A stretch of 64,000 bases of DNA from Bacillus sp. MRMR6 (lineage in GTDB: Bacteria; Bacillota; Bacilli; Bacillales; Cytobacillaceae), in assembly GCF_001940785.1 (NCBI RefSeq), contig NZ_MSLS01000009.1, forward strand, positions 1-64,000, written 5' to 3'. The notes under the pieces are model-generated. The model made no database searches. It saw only the letters and a list, made by a program, of their open reading frames with translations, and was not told the DNA's origin. Shown in pieces: positions 54,156-63,561 of this stretch. The position numbers and the translations under genes are program-made. Every line of letters starts with the position of its first letter. Positions within the stretch are counted from its first letter, which is position 1.

Positions 54156-54800
54156 CCATTCGAATCCGATTTCTTTTAAGAATGCCCGGGTGAGGGTCAT
54201 GTGTCCGGCTGTTGTGGGGTGGACACGGTCCCAGGCGAGTGTTGCGGAATAGAGGTCTTTTAGGACTATGTTGAAGGCTGCTTGTGTATCAACGAATAGG
54301 CAGTTGTTTTCTTCTGCGATTTTTTTCACAACTTGACCGTATTGATCCATGGTCCGCCGCATCGGATCTTGCTCGTTGCTTTCCAAGTAAAATGGTGTCA
54401 TCAATACCATTTCCTTCACAAAAGGCTTGGTTTCCACGACAAGCTCTCTAAGTGTTTCCTCGTATTCATCAAGGTATACATGCCATTCTTTAATGAACGG
54501 TGTGTCGTATTGGCGCCACACATCGTTGATTCCAATCATAACTACCAGCCAATCTGGATTTTGAGCAATGACATCCTCCTGCCATCTATGCTTTAAGTCG
54601 CGAACGGTGTGGCCTCCAATTCCCTTATTTACCACCCGAATTCCGAGACCTGGGTAAACAGCCTGCAGCAGCCCATCGACATAGGAAACATATCCTTTGC
54701 CAAGTGCACCAAACAAGCCTTCCCCTTCTGGTTTGGCTCGCTCACAATCTGTTATAGAATCCCCTATAAATAAAAGTTTCTGTTCTTTTTCAAGTTTCAC
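54153..54800 (-). CDS. axe2: Acetylxylan esterase, SGNH family (Axe2 type)
   Basis: The 215-residue protein is strikingly like Geobacillus Axe2. GDSITD carries S15; GGHTVRDLK and MIGINDVW are the oxyanion blocks; D191 and H194 (WDRVHP) complete the triad at the same positions as in Axe2. With no signal peptide it removes acetyl groups from xylo-oligosaccharides inside the cell. It starts at ATG 54800, 34 bases after a terminator-like hairpin behind xylulokinase, so expression may need readthrough or a promoter not found. Confidence 0.94.
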   Translation of the reverse strand: MKLEKEQKLLFIGDSITDCERAKPEGEGLFGALGKGYVSYVDGLLQAVYPGLGIRVVNKGIGGHTVRDLKHRWQEDVIAQNPDWLVVMIGINDVWRQYDTPFIKEWHVYLDEYEETLRELVVETKPFVKEMVLMTPFYLESNEQDPMRRTMDQYGQVVKKIAEENNCLFVDTQAAFNIVLKDLYSATLAWDRVHPTTAGHMTLTRAFLKEIGFEW

Positions 54801-54833
54801 TGCCGCTTCCCTCCTTTATTACATGATCATATT

Positions 54834-54874
54834 AAAAAAAATGAAAGCCGCCAAGTCAGAATAACTGGGTGGCT
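54834..54874 (-). terminator. Terminator-like hairpin between xylB and axe2
   Basis: Minus strand: AGCCACCCAGT and ACTTGGCGGCT pair imperfectly, followed by a U-rich run (TTTCATTTTTTT). Confidence 0.7.
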
Positions 54875-55053
54875 TCTATTTTTGGTAATTAGGTTACTTG
54901 CTATGGGGTTTCCTGATAAAAACGGTTTTTTCTTTATGATTTTTCCGGATAAAAATTTTTCCGATATTTCTATGATTTTTTCGGAAAAAGATCAACTTTT
55001 TTCTGATATATAAGAGTTTTCCTAAAAAATCAGGATATGACGACCTCTTCTAT
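54875..55053. other. AT-rich stretch with repeated TTTTTCCG-like motifs
   Basis: No gene. TTTTTCCGA (54956-54964) and TCGGAAAAA (54981-54989) can pair, and GATTTTTCCGGAT, GATTTTTTCGGA recur. TCCTGAT (54911-54917) and ATCAGGA (55030-55036) bracket the block. A 3' untranslated hairpin region of xylB or a leader of axe2 is possible. Confidence 0.4.
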
Positions 55054-56553
55054 TTACTTCCTAAATTCTCTTAATTGCTCGTTCAATTCCTTTGTTTGTG
55101 CGTAAACCTGCTGGTAAATTGCAAAAAGCTTCTGATAGGCTTCCACATTTTTTGGAATCGGCTCATAGGTTTTCGCTGTTTCGATAAAGACCTCTGCGCA
55201 TTCCTTCAGTGACGGGTACCAGCCGCAGCCGTAAGCTGCCAGCATAGCCGCACCCATTCCAGGGCCTTGTTCGCTCGACAATTTTTCAATCCTCGCATTG
55301 AAAATATCCGCCTGCATTTGCAGCCATGTATCGTTTTTGGCACCGCCTCCGATTGACACGATCGAATCGATTGTTTTCCCGCTGCTTCTAAAAACCTCAA
55401 GCGATTCATTTAACGAGTAGGTAATCCCCTCAAGGACAGCACGAACAAAATGCTTGCGTTCATGCGCCGCATCAACACCAATAAAACTGCCGCGAATCGC
55501 AGCATCAGCATGCGGCGTTCTTTCCCCAACAATATAAGGGGTAAATAATAACCCATTGCTGCCAACAGGCACTTCATCCACACCAGTTAAAAACTCAACA
55601 AACTCTTCCTCGCCAGCAAATGTATCCTTAAACCAGCTTAAACTATAACCGGCAGCGAGCGTGACCCCCATCGTATAGTAAGCATTTTCTTCACTGTGAT
55701 TAAAGTAGTGAACCTTACCGGCAAAATCAAGATCATTTCTTTTTTCATAGGAAAGCACGACACCAGAGGTACCAATGCTGCATAACGTTTTACCTTCAGA
55801 CAAAATCCCTGAACCGATCGCACCACAGGCATTATCCGCTCCACCCGCAAACACCTTAACCGCTTCAGATAAACCAGTTTTTGTTGCAAATCCAGCTGAC
55901 AAAGTTCCCACCAGCGCATGTGACTCTACCAACGGCGGGCAAAACTCAGCCGAAAGGCCGAACAAGCCCAACAACTCACCACTCCACTCCCGCTCAGCCA
56001 CATTTAACAACAAAGTTCCTGCAGCATCGGAGTACTCCATGTGGATTTCTCCGGTAAGACGGTAACGCAAATAATCCTTTGGGATCATAAACACACTTGC
56101 CCGTTCAAACACTTCCGGCTCCTGTTCTTTTACCCAGAGAATTTTCGGCAAAGTGAAACCCTCTAACGCTGGGTTTTTTGTGATTTCTAATAGGCGCTCC
56201 CTGCCAGCCACCTCGTAGATTTCCTGACACTGCCTCGTGGTTCGCGTGTCATTCCACAAAATCGCATTCCTCAATACTTGATTGTCCCCATCTAATAAAA
56301 CTAGACCATGCATCTGCCCCGAAAAGCTGATGCCCTCGATATCATGAACATCCCCATCAAAACCGGCAACCAACTCTGCTAATCCAGCCGTTGTTTTTTC
56401 CACCCATTCTTCTGGATTTTGTTCACTATACCCTGATTTTTCAATGATAAGAGGGTAGGACTTCGAAACTTCCCGACATACCTCACCATTCTGATTTACG
56501 AGTAGAATTTTTACCGCACTCGTCCCAAGGTCAACACCAATCACATATTTCAT
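55054..56553 (-). CDS. xylB: Xylulokinase
   Basis: The 499-residue FGGY kinase has the standard length and starts at ATG 56553 behind AAAAAAGGGTG. Blocks: YVIGVDLGTSAVKILLVNQN (phosphate 1), SGQMHGLVLLD, ILWNDTRTTRQC, SIGTSGVV, GGGAKNDTWLQMQADIFN and QGPGMGAAMLAAYG. It phosphorylates xylulose to xylulose 5-phosphate for the pentose phosphate pathway. It follows xylA, but a strong hairpin lies between, which may lower its expression. Confidence 0.96.
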   Translation of the reverse strand: MKYVIGVDLGTSAVKILLVNQNGEVCREVSKSYPLIIEKSGYSEQNPEEWVEKTTAGLAELVAGFDGDVHDIEGISFSGQMHGLVLLDGDNQVLRNAILWNDTRTTRQCQEIYEVAGRERLLEITKNPALEGFTLPKILWVKEQEPEVFERASVFMIPKDYLRYRLTGEIHMEYSDAAGTLLLNVAEREWSGELLGLFGLSAEFCPPLVESHALVGTLSAGFATKTGLSEAVKVFAGGADNACGAIGSGILSEGKTLCSIGTSGVVLSYEKRNDLDFAGKVHYFNHSEENAYYTMGVTLAAGYSLSWFKDTFAGEEEFVEFLTGVDEVPVGSNGLLFTPYIVGERTPHADAAIRGSFIGVDAAHERKHFVRAVLEGITYSLNESLEVFRSSGKTIDSIVSIGGGAKNDTWLQMQADIFNARIEKLSSEQGPGMGAAMLAAYGCGWYPSLKECAEVFIETAKTYEPIPKNVEAYQKLFAIYQQVYAQTKELNEQLREFRK

Positions 56554-56569
56554 CCTGATCACCCTTTTT

Positions 56570-56608
56570 TAAAAAAAGTGCTGGAGTCACAAACCGCCAG
56601 CACTTTTT
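56570..56608 (-). terminator. Hairpin between xylA and xylB
   Basis: AAAAAGTGCTGG pairs with CCAGCACTTTTT (56597-56608). It would act as a partial terminator, lowering xylB relative to xylA. Confidence 0.88.
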
Positions 56609-56649
56609 CGTATGTTAAATAGCAACTTGATCCAGTAGCTCCGCGCTTA

Positions 56650-57981
56650 TTAAACGGTCACACTTGATAGTGTCTCTAGTAAATATTGATTGATCACCGC
56701 TTTTAGTCGCTCTGTTCTGCCAGATGTGTTTTTGATTTCTGTTAATTGAAGGGCATATGTTTCAAGCTCGCGGAAGTTTGTTTTTCCTTCGACGATGTCC
56801 AGGCCAATTCCTTTTGTATAGCTGCTGTAGCGGTCTTCGATAAAGCTATCAAGTGCTTTGTCTTCAATTAGCTTGTTTGCCACCTTTAGACCGACTGCAA
56901 AGGCATCCATCCCAGCGATATGTGCATGGAACAGGTCGTCAGCTTCGAATGAACCTCTTCTAACCTTTGCATCAAAGTTTAAGCCGCCGCTGCCTAAGCC
57001 GTCATTTTTCAAAATTTCATACATGGCTAAGGTATTTGAATATAAATCAGTTGGGAATTCATCTGTATCCCAGCCAAGCAGTGTATCACCTTGGTTCGCA
57101 TCGACAGAACCAAGCATACCGTTAATACGTGCTGTTCTTAATTCATGCTCAAACGTATGACCTGCTAAAGTGGCATGGTTCGCTTCGATATTAAACTTGA
57201 AATAGTCTGTTAAGTCATATTTTTGCAAGAATGCTAGACCAGTAGCGACGTCAAAATCGTATTGGTGCTTCGTTGGCTCTTTTGGTTTTGGCTCAATTAG
57301 GAATGGAACGTTTAGGTCAATTTCCTTTGCATACGCAACCGCCATATGGAAGAATCGCGCTAAGTTGTCTTGCTCGAGCTTCATATCGGTATTAAGAAGC
57401 GTTTCATACCCTTCACGGCCGCCCCAGAATACATAGTTCTCAGCACCAAGTTCTTTTGCTACTTCTAAGCCCTTTTTCACCTTCGCTGCGGAATAGGCGA
57501 AGACATCTGCGTTTGGAGAAGTTGCCGCACCATGTACATATCTTGGGTTCGTGAACATATTAGCTGTATTCCAAAGGAGCTTCGTTTTGCTCGTTTTCAT
57601 ATATTCTTTAATCATATCAACAATAATATCTTGGTTTCTATTAGATTCAGCAAGAGTACTGCCCTCTGGTGCAATATCGACATCATGGAAAGCAAAGTAA
57701 GGAACATCTAATTTTTCAAAAAGCTCAAACGCCGCTTCCACACGCGCCTTTGCTAAATCTAAACCTTGCAGGTGATTCCACGGGCGAATCGCTGTACCTG
57801 CACCGAATGGATCTGTTCCATCAGCCGTGAACGTGTGCCAGTATGTAACAGAGAAACGAAGGATCTCTTCCATTGTTTTGCCATTGATTAATTCTTCAGG
57901 GTTATAATACTTAAATGCAAATGGATTTTTAGACGAAGCACCTTCAAATTTGATTTTGTTAACAGTATCGAAATAAGCCAT
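56650..57981 (-). CDS. xylA: Xylose isomerase
   Basis: The 443-residue class II xylose isomerase starts at ATG 57981 behind AGGAGGAAT. Catalytic and metal residues: H99 and D102 (FAFHDVD), [37 protein letters not shown], and [16 protein letters not shown]. It converts xylose to xylulose in the cytoplasm. It is transcribed from the XylR-controlled promoter at 58072-58116, with a cre-like site in the leader. Confidence 0.97.
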   Translation of the reverse strand: MAYFDTVNKIKFEGASSKNPFAFKYYNPEELINGKTMEEILRFSVTYWHTFTADGTDPFGAGTAIRPWNHLQGLDLAKARVEAAFELFEKLDVPYFAFHDVDIAPEGSTLAESNRNQDIIVDMIKEYMKTSKTKLLWNTANMFTNPRYVHGAATSPNADVFAYSAAKVKKGLEVAKELGAENYVFWGGREGYETLLNTDMKLEQDNLARFFHMAVAYAKEIDLNVPFLIEPKPKEPTKHQYDFDVATGLAFLQKYDLTDYFKFNIEANHATLAGHTFEHELRTARINGMLGSVDANQGDTLLGWDTDEFPTDLYSNTLAMYEILKNDGLGSGGLNFDAKVRRGSFEADDLFHAHIAGMDAFAVGLKVANKLIEDKALDSFIEDRYSSYTKGIGLDIVEGKTNFRELETYALQLTEIKNTSGRTERLKAVINQYLLETLSSVTV

Positions 57982-58024
57982 GAGGTTATTCCTCCTAGTA
58001 GGTTTTAAGGCTACAGATAAACCA

Positions 58025-58038
58025 TGTAAATGCTTACA
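58025..58038 (-). promoter_or_regulatory. cre-like CcpA site in the xylA leader
   Basis: TGTAAATGCTTACA is symmetrical and differs from TGWAANCGNTNWCA at one position. It lies downstream of the xylA -10 box, a roadblock position for glucose repression. Confidence 0.65.
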
Positions 58039-58071
58039 AAATCTATCAATCTGTTACCCTTATTTAATCAA

Positions 58072-58116
58072 ATTATAGCATCGGGAATTCTATTTGTCTA
58101 TCGAATAAACAAAGTT
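58072..58116 (-). promoter_or_regulatory. xylA promoter with XylR operator
   Basis: Minus strand: the 31-base operator (58086-58116) starts AACTTTGTTTATTCGATAG and its right arm is worn. It covers -35 TAGACA (58095-58100); after 17 bases comes TATAAT (58072-58077). The layout is identical to the xylanase promoter. Confidence 0.9.
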
Positions 58117-58120
58117 TTTT

Positions 58121-58155
58121 AAAAAAAGACTGCCTAGAGTAACCAGACAGTCTTT
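58121..58155 (-). terminator. Terminator of the beta-xylosidase gene
   Basis: AGACTG (58128-58133) pairs with CAGTCT (58148-58153) and extends by A-T pairs; the minus strand then runs into seven Us. Confidence 0.85.
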
Positions 58156-58164
58156 AACCTTCTA

Positions 58165-60315
58165 TTAAACCTGCTGAGCTGATGTAAAAACAGGTGCTGA
58201 CTTTCTGCTTTCCTCAAGCCACAGGATACTTGTAACCCCACGTGGATAGTACTTACTTCCGGCAATTTCACCAGAAATAATTTGATCGCTCCAGCTCCAT
58301 ACTGACAAAGTTGGATGGGTCAACCAAGCAACATGAGCAGCGTCTGCCTTCGCTCCTTTTTCATCCCATTCCCAGCCAAGAATTTCACGAGTGATAAACT
58401 GACAGAGGTAGATTTTACTTAACCAGGAGTTATTACTCGTAGACGAAATCTTCCAGCCGCCATCTTCAAACAAGCAAACACTGTCCGTTAAAACCGTCTC
58501 CAAATGCTTTTTCAACACTTGAATATAAGCACCAAAACGGCCATTGGGATCAAGCGCGTCCTGATTGTTTGTATAATACGGGAAAATTAGTCCCTCTATC
58601 GCAGGGATAATTTTAGAATCATTGCCTTCCTTAATGACAGCCGGAATATATCCGTCAGGGGTGACATGGGATACAATCGTGGCAGCACATTTTTCAGCCT
58701 GCACACCAGCTTGCTCCGACAGATCGCCCAGACCGTTTTCTTTAAACAGCTTTTCTAAGGCAACATAGGACGCCCATGTCTTGCCTGCTAAATAGATATT
58801 GTTTCTTGCCTGTCCCAGCGAAACATCCAAGCTGTCATAGGTTGTGATTTCAGCCCCGCCCATTACACGGGTTGAATCAAGTCCCATAATTCCATCACGC
58901 TGCTCGGCGATAGGATGGTCACGGTTTAACATACTCTCAAAACAGCGAACGAACACAACTACATTCTTCTTTAACCACTGCTGATCACCGGTTTGCTCTA
59001 CATAAACGGAGGCACATAACACCCAGTTGACGAGCTGTTCGTACGTCATATGTGAGAAACAGCCATCCAAACCGTATAGTTCATAGGAGGAATAATGTGG
59101 ACGTGAAATCGTGTTAGCGACACCCATATCGTGGGTAAAACTAATTCCACCTGGATATTCAGTCTCATCCCCAGGAAAACGAACTTTATCTTCATAGCTA
59201 AAGCGGCTTACAAACATATCCAGCTCATTTTTAACCGTCCAGGGGTTCATTTTTAACTCAAAGAAAATCTGATCGACTGTCAGGTCAAACGTGTTCATCA
59301 TCCGATATTCGCCTTCATTCACGACCCAGAAAGGTTCGCCGTCTACATCTAGCAATTGCGTACAGCCATAATAACTACGAATTGAATGAATCATCATAAA
59401 CTTTTGATCTTCCGATAAGCGGGCTTCTGCCACTAAGCTGTTTGCTTCCTTCGCCCGGCCGGTAAACTCATTAAAGTTTTCCAAGGCATATGCCGCTACT
59501 GATTCAAGATTACGGAAGTATCTCGTATAAAGATAGGAAGCATCCATTCCAGCGGTAACATAGCCGCCGCGATGGAAGCAAACTGCAAATTTATACGTAC
59601 GTTTTTCACCTGCAGGGACATCCATCACAAGGGCACCGATAGGTCCTAACCCGAAAGTCCAGTTCTCTTCAAAAGGAGTCGTTAAAATATTTTCCAAACT
59701 AAAGTGTAAGGCTGATTTCACTTCAGGATCATTCGTTGCAATACCTGTTAACCGTCCCTGTCCAATACCGGCAATCCCATCACACGTATCATCTAAACGG
59801 CGCATGGAACTATATGGATCACTTCCCTGATAGCCAAAGAAAGCACGGCGACTTTTCGCCCCTTTTGTATTATCAACGGTTAGCTCTGCCCAAACAGCCG
59901 GAATTAACGCCTTCTTCAAATCCTCCTCTGCTGCAGTAGTTGGATCTGGTACCGATTGAGCTTGAGTGTACAGGGTAAAAGTTAAATCCCCTGCCTTCCA
60001 GGAATCTGTTCCTAATTGGAAATCCCGTTCGATTTCATCCTTTGCGAATGGCAGAATGATTCGAGGTTTATCAGGATCCGGGTCCATATTTTCAATATCG
60101 TAGCGTTTACTTTCATCGTCGGCTGTCTCAAAAAAAGGAAGGGCGTCGTAAAGTCCTTCTTGCTCTAAAGACTCAACGCCAACATAAACATTGGTTCTTG
60201 GTGAACGGCCTAGTTCTAAATCCAGACCGCCCCCATTTCCGTAAAAGCCAAGAGTAAAACTTGAAAATGCTCCAATTGGTGAATGATGTGCATTAAAAAA
60301 CATATTCTTTGTCAA
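58165..60315 (-). CDS. Beta-xylosidase, GH52
   Basis: The 716-residue protein starts at TTG 60315 behind GGGGAAG. It opens FFNAHHSPIGAFSSFTLGF, the hallmark of GH52 enzymes such as Geobacillus XynB2, and covers the whole family length. Catalytic E334 (VVNEGEYRMMNTFDL) and D494 (TTYDSLDVSLGQ) match the positions known from XynB2 (335 and 495). No signal peptide, so it splits xylobiose and longer xylo-oligosaccharides to xylose in the cytoplasm. It follows the dehydrogenase gene by 21 bases and shares its XylR-controlled promoter. Confidence 0.96.
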   Translation of the reverse strand: MTKNMFFNAHHSPIGAFSSFTLGFYGNGGGLDLELGRSPRTNVYVGVESLEQEGLYDALPFFETADDESKRYDIENMDPDPDKPRIILPFAKDEIERDFQLGTDSWKAGDLTFTLYTQAQSVPDPTTAAEEDLKKALIPAVWAELTVDNTKGAKSRRAFFGYQGSDPYSSMRRLDDTCDGIAGIGQGRLTGIATNDPEVKSALHFSLENILTTPFEENWTFGLGPIGALVMDVPAGEKRTYKFAVCFHRGGYVTAGMDASYLYTRYFRNLESVAAYALENFNEFTGRAKEANSLVAEARLSEDQKFMMIHSIRSYYGCTQLLDVDGEPFWVVNEGEYRMMNTFDLTVDQIFFELKMNPWTVKNELDMFVSRFSYEDKVRFPGDETEYPGGISFTHDMGVANTISRPHYSSYELYGLDGCFSHMTYEQLVNWVLCASVYVEQTGDQQWLKKNVVVFVRCFESMLNRDHPIAEQRDGIMGLDSTRVMGGAEITTYDSLDVSLGQARNNIYLAGKTWASYVALEKLFKENGLGDLSEQAGVQAEKCAATIVSHVTPDGYIPAVIKEGNDSKIIPAIEGLIFPYYTNNQDALDPNGRFGAYIQVLKKHLETVLTDSVCLFEDGGWKISSTSNNSWLSKIYLCQFITREILGWEWDEKGAKADAAHVAWLTHPTLSVWSWSDQIISGEIAGSKYYPRGVTSILWLEESRKSAPVFTSAQQV

Positions 60316-60336
60316 CCGCTTCCCCTACTCTCTTTT

Positions 60337-61329
60337 TTAGACTAACTCTACGGTCCTTCTTTTTTCAATTGATTTGTAACAAGCTTCGATGACACGCATA
60401 TTTTGCAGGATATTTTCTGCTGAATAGGCAGGTTCGAGGTTGTCAATAATCGCTTTTGAAAAATGCTCAATCTGCAGCTTATATTGATCACCTTCCAGCA
60501 TTTCTGACCGATTTCCCTGATCAGATTCAATGTGAATCACACCCCGATGACCGACTACATCCGGACGGTAGGCAGCCGGTACGGTAATTTTGCCTTTTGT
60601 CCCAACAATTTCATAATCATGTCTAAAAGCCATTTCGAAACTGCAATCAACCACACAATTGACTCCATTTTCCAGCTTCATATAAACAATAGAAGATACG
60701 TCAATTCCTGTCTGTGGATCAAGTTCAGCGAACGTCTCAACGGTTACTGGTTCGGATCCAAGGATATTGCGGATTGCATGGATCCCGTAACAGCCGACAT
60801 CATAAATACTGCCGCCTCCCATCTCCTTTTTCATCCGGATATTATCGTCTCTATTTTCCATGTAAAAAGAAAAACCTGCCCGCATGAATTTTGTTTCACC
60901 AATCTCTCCAGATGATATAATTTCTTTAACACGCTGATGCTGCGGATGAAATTGGTACATAAAGGCTTCCATGAATTTCACATTCCGCTTACGGCAAAAT
61001 GCAGTCATTTCTTCTGTCTCTTCAACGGTCAGAGCAGCTGGTTTTTCGACAAGAACGTGTTTGCCATACTTAGCTGCTTCCATCGCCCATTGCTTATGTA
61101 AATGATTCGGCAGAGGAATGTAAACGGCTTCAATTTCTGGATTCATTAGCAGTTTCTCATAGGAATCATAATAATGTGGAATGGAAAATGCCTCGGCCAC
61201 TTTTTTAGCTTGCTCACCTCTGCTGGCAATTCCAAAGATTTCAGCATTGTCTGAACGAAGAATAGCCGGAATGACTTGTGTCTGAGCAATACCTGCAGTA
61301 CTAATGACACCCCAACGGACTTTTCTCAA
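60337..61329 (-). CDS. Gfo/Idh/MocA family oxidoreductase
   Basis: The 330-residue protein starts at TTG 61329 behind GGAAGGAATGGG. The NAD(P) fold starts VRWGVISTAGIAQTQVIPAI; the conserved VLVEKPAALT (EKP motif) and MGGGSIYDVGCYGIHAIRNI are in place. Relatives include xylose and glucose dehydrogenases. It is the first gene of the operon with GH52 xylosidase, so a pentose or xyloside substrate is likely. Exact reaction unknown. Confidence 0.92.
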   Translation of the reverse strand: MRKVRWGVISTAGIAQTQVIPAILRSDNAEIFGIASRGEQAKKVAEAFSIPHYYDSYEKLLMNPEIEAVYIPLPNHLHKQWAMEAAKYGKHVLVEKPAALTVEETEEMTAFCRKRNVKFMEAFMYQFHPQHQRVKEIISSGEIGETKFMRAGFSFYMENRDDNIRMKKEMGGGSIYDVGCYGIHAIRNILGSEPVTVETFAELDPQTGIDVSSIVYMKLENGVNCVVDCSFEMAFRHDYEIVGTKGKITVPAAYRPDVVGHRGVIHIESDQGNRSEMLEGDQYKLQIEHFSKAIIDNLEPAYSAENILQNMRVIEACYKSIEKRRTVELV

Positions 61330-61389
61330 TAACGCCCATTCCTTCCCTTGTATATTTATTTTTCAACCTGAAAGAGCTTAACTGAGTAT

Positions 61390-61434
61390 ATTATAACATC
61401 AGGTTATATGTTTGTATATTCATTAAACTAAGTT
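61390..61434 (-). promoter_or_regulatory. Promoter with XylR operator, divergent from xylR
   Basis: Minus strand: the operator (61404-61434) starts AACTTAGTTTAATGAATATA. It covers -35 TATACA (61413-61418); after 17 bases comes TATAAT (61390-61395). It drives the dehydrogenase/xylosidase genes and could also control xylR on the other strand. Confidence 0.88.
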
Positions 61435-61477
61435 TATGTTAAAATAAAACCAATAATAGATATAAGGAGTTTTCGAA

Positions 61478-62623
61478 GTGGAAACTATGACATGGAATCA
61501 ACAGATTGTTAAAAAGAACAACAAAGCCCTCGTATTGCAATATATCATCGAAAAAGAGCCAATTTCAAGGGCCGAAATTGCCCAAAGCTCTGGATTACAC
61601 AAGGCAACCGTCTCTTCTCTGGTGAATGAACTATTAGAAGAGGAACTAATTTTCGAATCAGGACCTGGAGAATCAAGCGGCGGTCGGCGACCCGTGATCC
61701 TTCATTTTAATAAAACAGCCGGTTATGCGATCGGAATTGATATCGGGGTAAACTATGTATTATGTGTCTTAACCGATTTAAAAGGTAGGATCGTGATTGA
61801 AAAAAATCAAGTGGTACAACGAACTCCCTATCCTTCCATCATGAGTATTGTGAAAAGTATGGTTCAGTCCCTAAAGGAAGAAATGCCTAGTAGCAGGTAC
61901 GGCATTGTTGGAATCGGTGTGGGCGTGCCCGGGATTGTTAACAAAGAAGGTACGGTACTACTCGCTCCAAATTTAGGCTGGACCAACATCCAGTTAAAGA
62001 AGGACCTCGAGGAATTATTCCTAGTTCCTGTCATGATTGAAAACGAGGCAAATGCCGGGGTGATTGGCGAACAGCAGTTTGGCGCGGGTCAAGACTTTGA
62101 TAACGTCATATATGTCAGTGCGGGAATTGGAATTGGCGTAGGGATTATTTTAAACAAAGAATTATATCAAGGGAAAAATGGATTTTCTGGTGAGATGGGA
62201 CATATGGTAATTGACTTGGATGGGAAGCCATGCAGTTGCGGCAGCAGAGGATGCTGGGAAGCGTACGCATCTGAACATGCATTATTGGAGCTGGCTAATG
62301 TGGATACCGCATCACTTGAGACGCTGGTTGAACTAGCAGAAGGCAGCGATCATACTGCACTGGGCCATTTTAAGGAAATTGGCAGGTACCTAGGTTTTGG
62401 CATTAATAATATTATTAATACCTTTAACCCTGACCAAGTCATCATCGGAAACCGATTGGCCTTAGCCCAAAAATGGATCGAAGAACCAATCCGGACCACC
62501 ATCAGCAATCACACACTCACCCATCACCAAAAAGACCTAAAAATACACTTCTCCAAACTCGGAAAATACTCCACCGCCCTAGGCGTATCCGCCTTCGCAG
62601 TCGAGAGCTTCATAAAAGGGTGA
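61478..62623 (+). CDS. xylR: Xylose repressor XylR (ROK family)
   Basis: The 381-residue protein starts at GTG 61478 behind AAGGAG. A winged helix-turn-helix (about 15-75: LQYIIEKEPISRAEIAQSSG, then LHKATVSSLVNELL) precedes a ROK sugar-kinase-like domain with the glycine-rich GIDIGVNYVLCVL and the zinc motif CSCGSRGCWEAYAS. XylR binds xyl operators and releases them when xylose is bound. It is divergent from the dehydrogenase gene with an operator between. An A repeat starts at its stop. Confidence 0.96.
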   Translation: METMTWNQQIVKKNNKALVLQYIIEKEPISRAEIAQSSGLHKATVSSLVNELLEEELIFESGPGESSGGRRPVILHFNKTAGYAIGIDIGVNYVLCVLTDLKGRIVIEKNQVVQRTPYPSIMSIVKSMVQSLKEEMPSSRYGIVGIGVGVPGIVNKEGTVLLAPNLGWTNIQLKKDLEELFLVPVMIENEANAGVIGEQQFGAGQDFDNVIYVSAGIGIGVGIILNKELYQGKNGFSGEMGHMVIDLDGKPCSCGSRGCWEAYASEHALLELANVDTASLETLVELAEGSDHTALGHFKEIGRYLGFGINNIINTFNPDQVIIGNRLALAQKWIEEPIRTTISNHTLTHHQKDLKIHFSKLGKYSTALGVSAFAVESFIKG

Positions 62624-62661
62624 GCACGGGGGGTGAGCACGGGGACGGTTCTCCTGCTTCC
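62624..62661 (+). repeat. Dispersed repeat, A module with doubled GTGAGCACGGGG
   Basis: Directly after the TGA stop of xylR: two GTGAGCACGGGG-like units, then GGGGACGGTTCTCCTGCTTC (62641-62660). Confidence 0.85.
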
Positions 62662-62725
62662 TTTGACCAAAGTTTTGGAGATTTCCACAGGGATCACTGT
62701 TATATTGAGGAGCAGAGGAAGAAGT

Positions 62726-62754
62726 GGAAGCAGGAGAACCGTCCCTCTGCTTCC
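62726..62754 (-). repeat. Dispersed repeat, A module reversed, complete hairpin
   Basis: GGAAGCAG (62726-62733) pairs perfectly with CTGCTTCC (62747-62754) around GAGAACCGTCCCT. The best example of the A hairpin. Confidence 0.92.
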
Positions 62755-62756
62755 AG

Positions 62757-62787
62757 AAAAAAACGACCCAAATATCGAGTCGTTTTT
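62757..62787. terminator. Bidirectional terminator
   Basis: AAAAAACGAC (62758-62767) pairs with GTCGTTTTT (62779-62787). It lies between xylR (rightward) and the DoxX gene (leftward). Confidence 0.88.
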
Positions 62788-62795
62788 CCTTCTAG

Positions 62796-63311
62796 TTAGG
62801 CAGCTGCCTTCCCAGTATCTTTACCAACGTATGTTTTAATAGTTTTGCGAATGAATGGAATCACCCAGCGATCTAAGCCGTAACGTCCTGCGTTGTAACC
62901 TGCTGCTAGGATGATGAAACCTAAGAAGATATCTGTTGGGTTGTGAGAAACGGTCCCTGCTAAGAAGAAGCTGAAGTTCATAACTAGCCCAAAGAAAACG
63001 GCCACTGTTGTGAAGCATCCTAACATAAGACCTAAACCTAATAATACTTCGCCCCAAGGTACAAGGAAGTTGAACAATTCAATGTTTGGCAACGCAAAGC
63101 TTTCTAAGAAGTTAACGTACCAGCCGTAAACTAAGTTACCGTCTGGGCCTTTTACCGGATTTGCTACTGCATTTTTCAAGTATCCAGAAGCGTCGAAGCC
63201 TCCTGAGATTTTGCCCCATCCTGCTGTGAACCAAGCGTAACCGAGATATAGACGAATGATTGTTAAAATGGCTGCAGATATATTATTTTCTCTTAAAATT
63301 TTATTAAACAT
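62796..63311 (-). CDS. DoxX family membrane protein
   Basis: The 171-residue protein starts at ATG 63311. It has four hydrophobic segments and DoxX motifs (YLGYAWFTAGWGKISGGFDA, LVPWGEVLLGLGLMLGCFTT, FSFFLAGTVSHNPTDIFLGF). It ends in a positively charged tail (RKTIKTYVGKDTGKAAA). It is a close paralogue of the truncated gene at the left edge, including the upstream region. Its physiological role is unknown; some DoxX proteins act in redox stress. Confidence 0.92.
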   Translation of the reverse strand: MFNKILRENNISAAILTIIRLYLGYAWFTAGWGKISGGFDASGYLKNAVANPVKGPDGNLVYGWYVNFLESFALPNIELFNFLVPWGEVLLGLGLMLGCFTTVAVFFGLVMNFSFFLAGTVSHNPTDIFLGFIILAAGYNAGRYGLDRWVIPFIRKTIKTYVGKDTGKAAA

Positions 63312-63447
63312 AATGGCATTCCGCCTTTCCTAATTTACTTGCTCCTTACACTTACAATATATTACATAAACAACATTAGTAACATAGGGATAGTGTTAAG
63401 TTCACAATTTGTTAGAAATGTTTTGACAGAATGTTGAACAGCCGTGT

Positions 63448-63508
63448 GGAAGCGGAGGGACGGTTCTCCTGCTTCCCATTCGACAAACCTCAGGACGTGA
63501 CAGACACC
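63448..63508 (+). repeat. Dispersed repeat, A and B modules
   Basis: A: GGAAGCGGAGGGACGGTTCT then CCTGCTTCC (63448-63476). Linker ATTCGACAAACCTCAGG. B: GTGACAGACACC (63497-63508), followed by a T run. Complete two-module form in the DoxX upstream region. Confidence 0.88.
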
Positions 63509-63561
63509 TTTTTTTCGTGATACTATTATCTCGAATCTAAACTAAATTTCCGGAGGTATGT

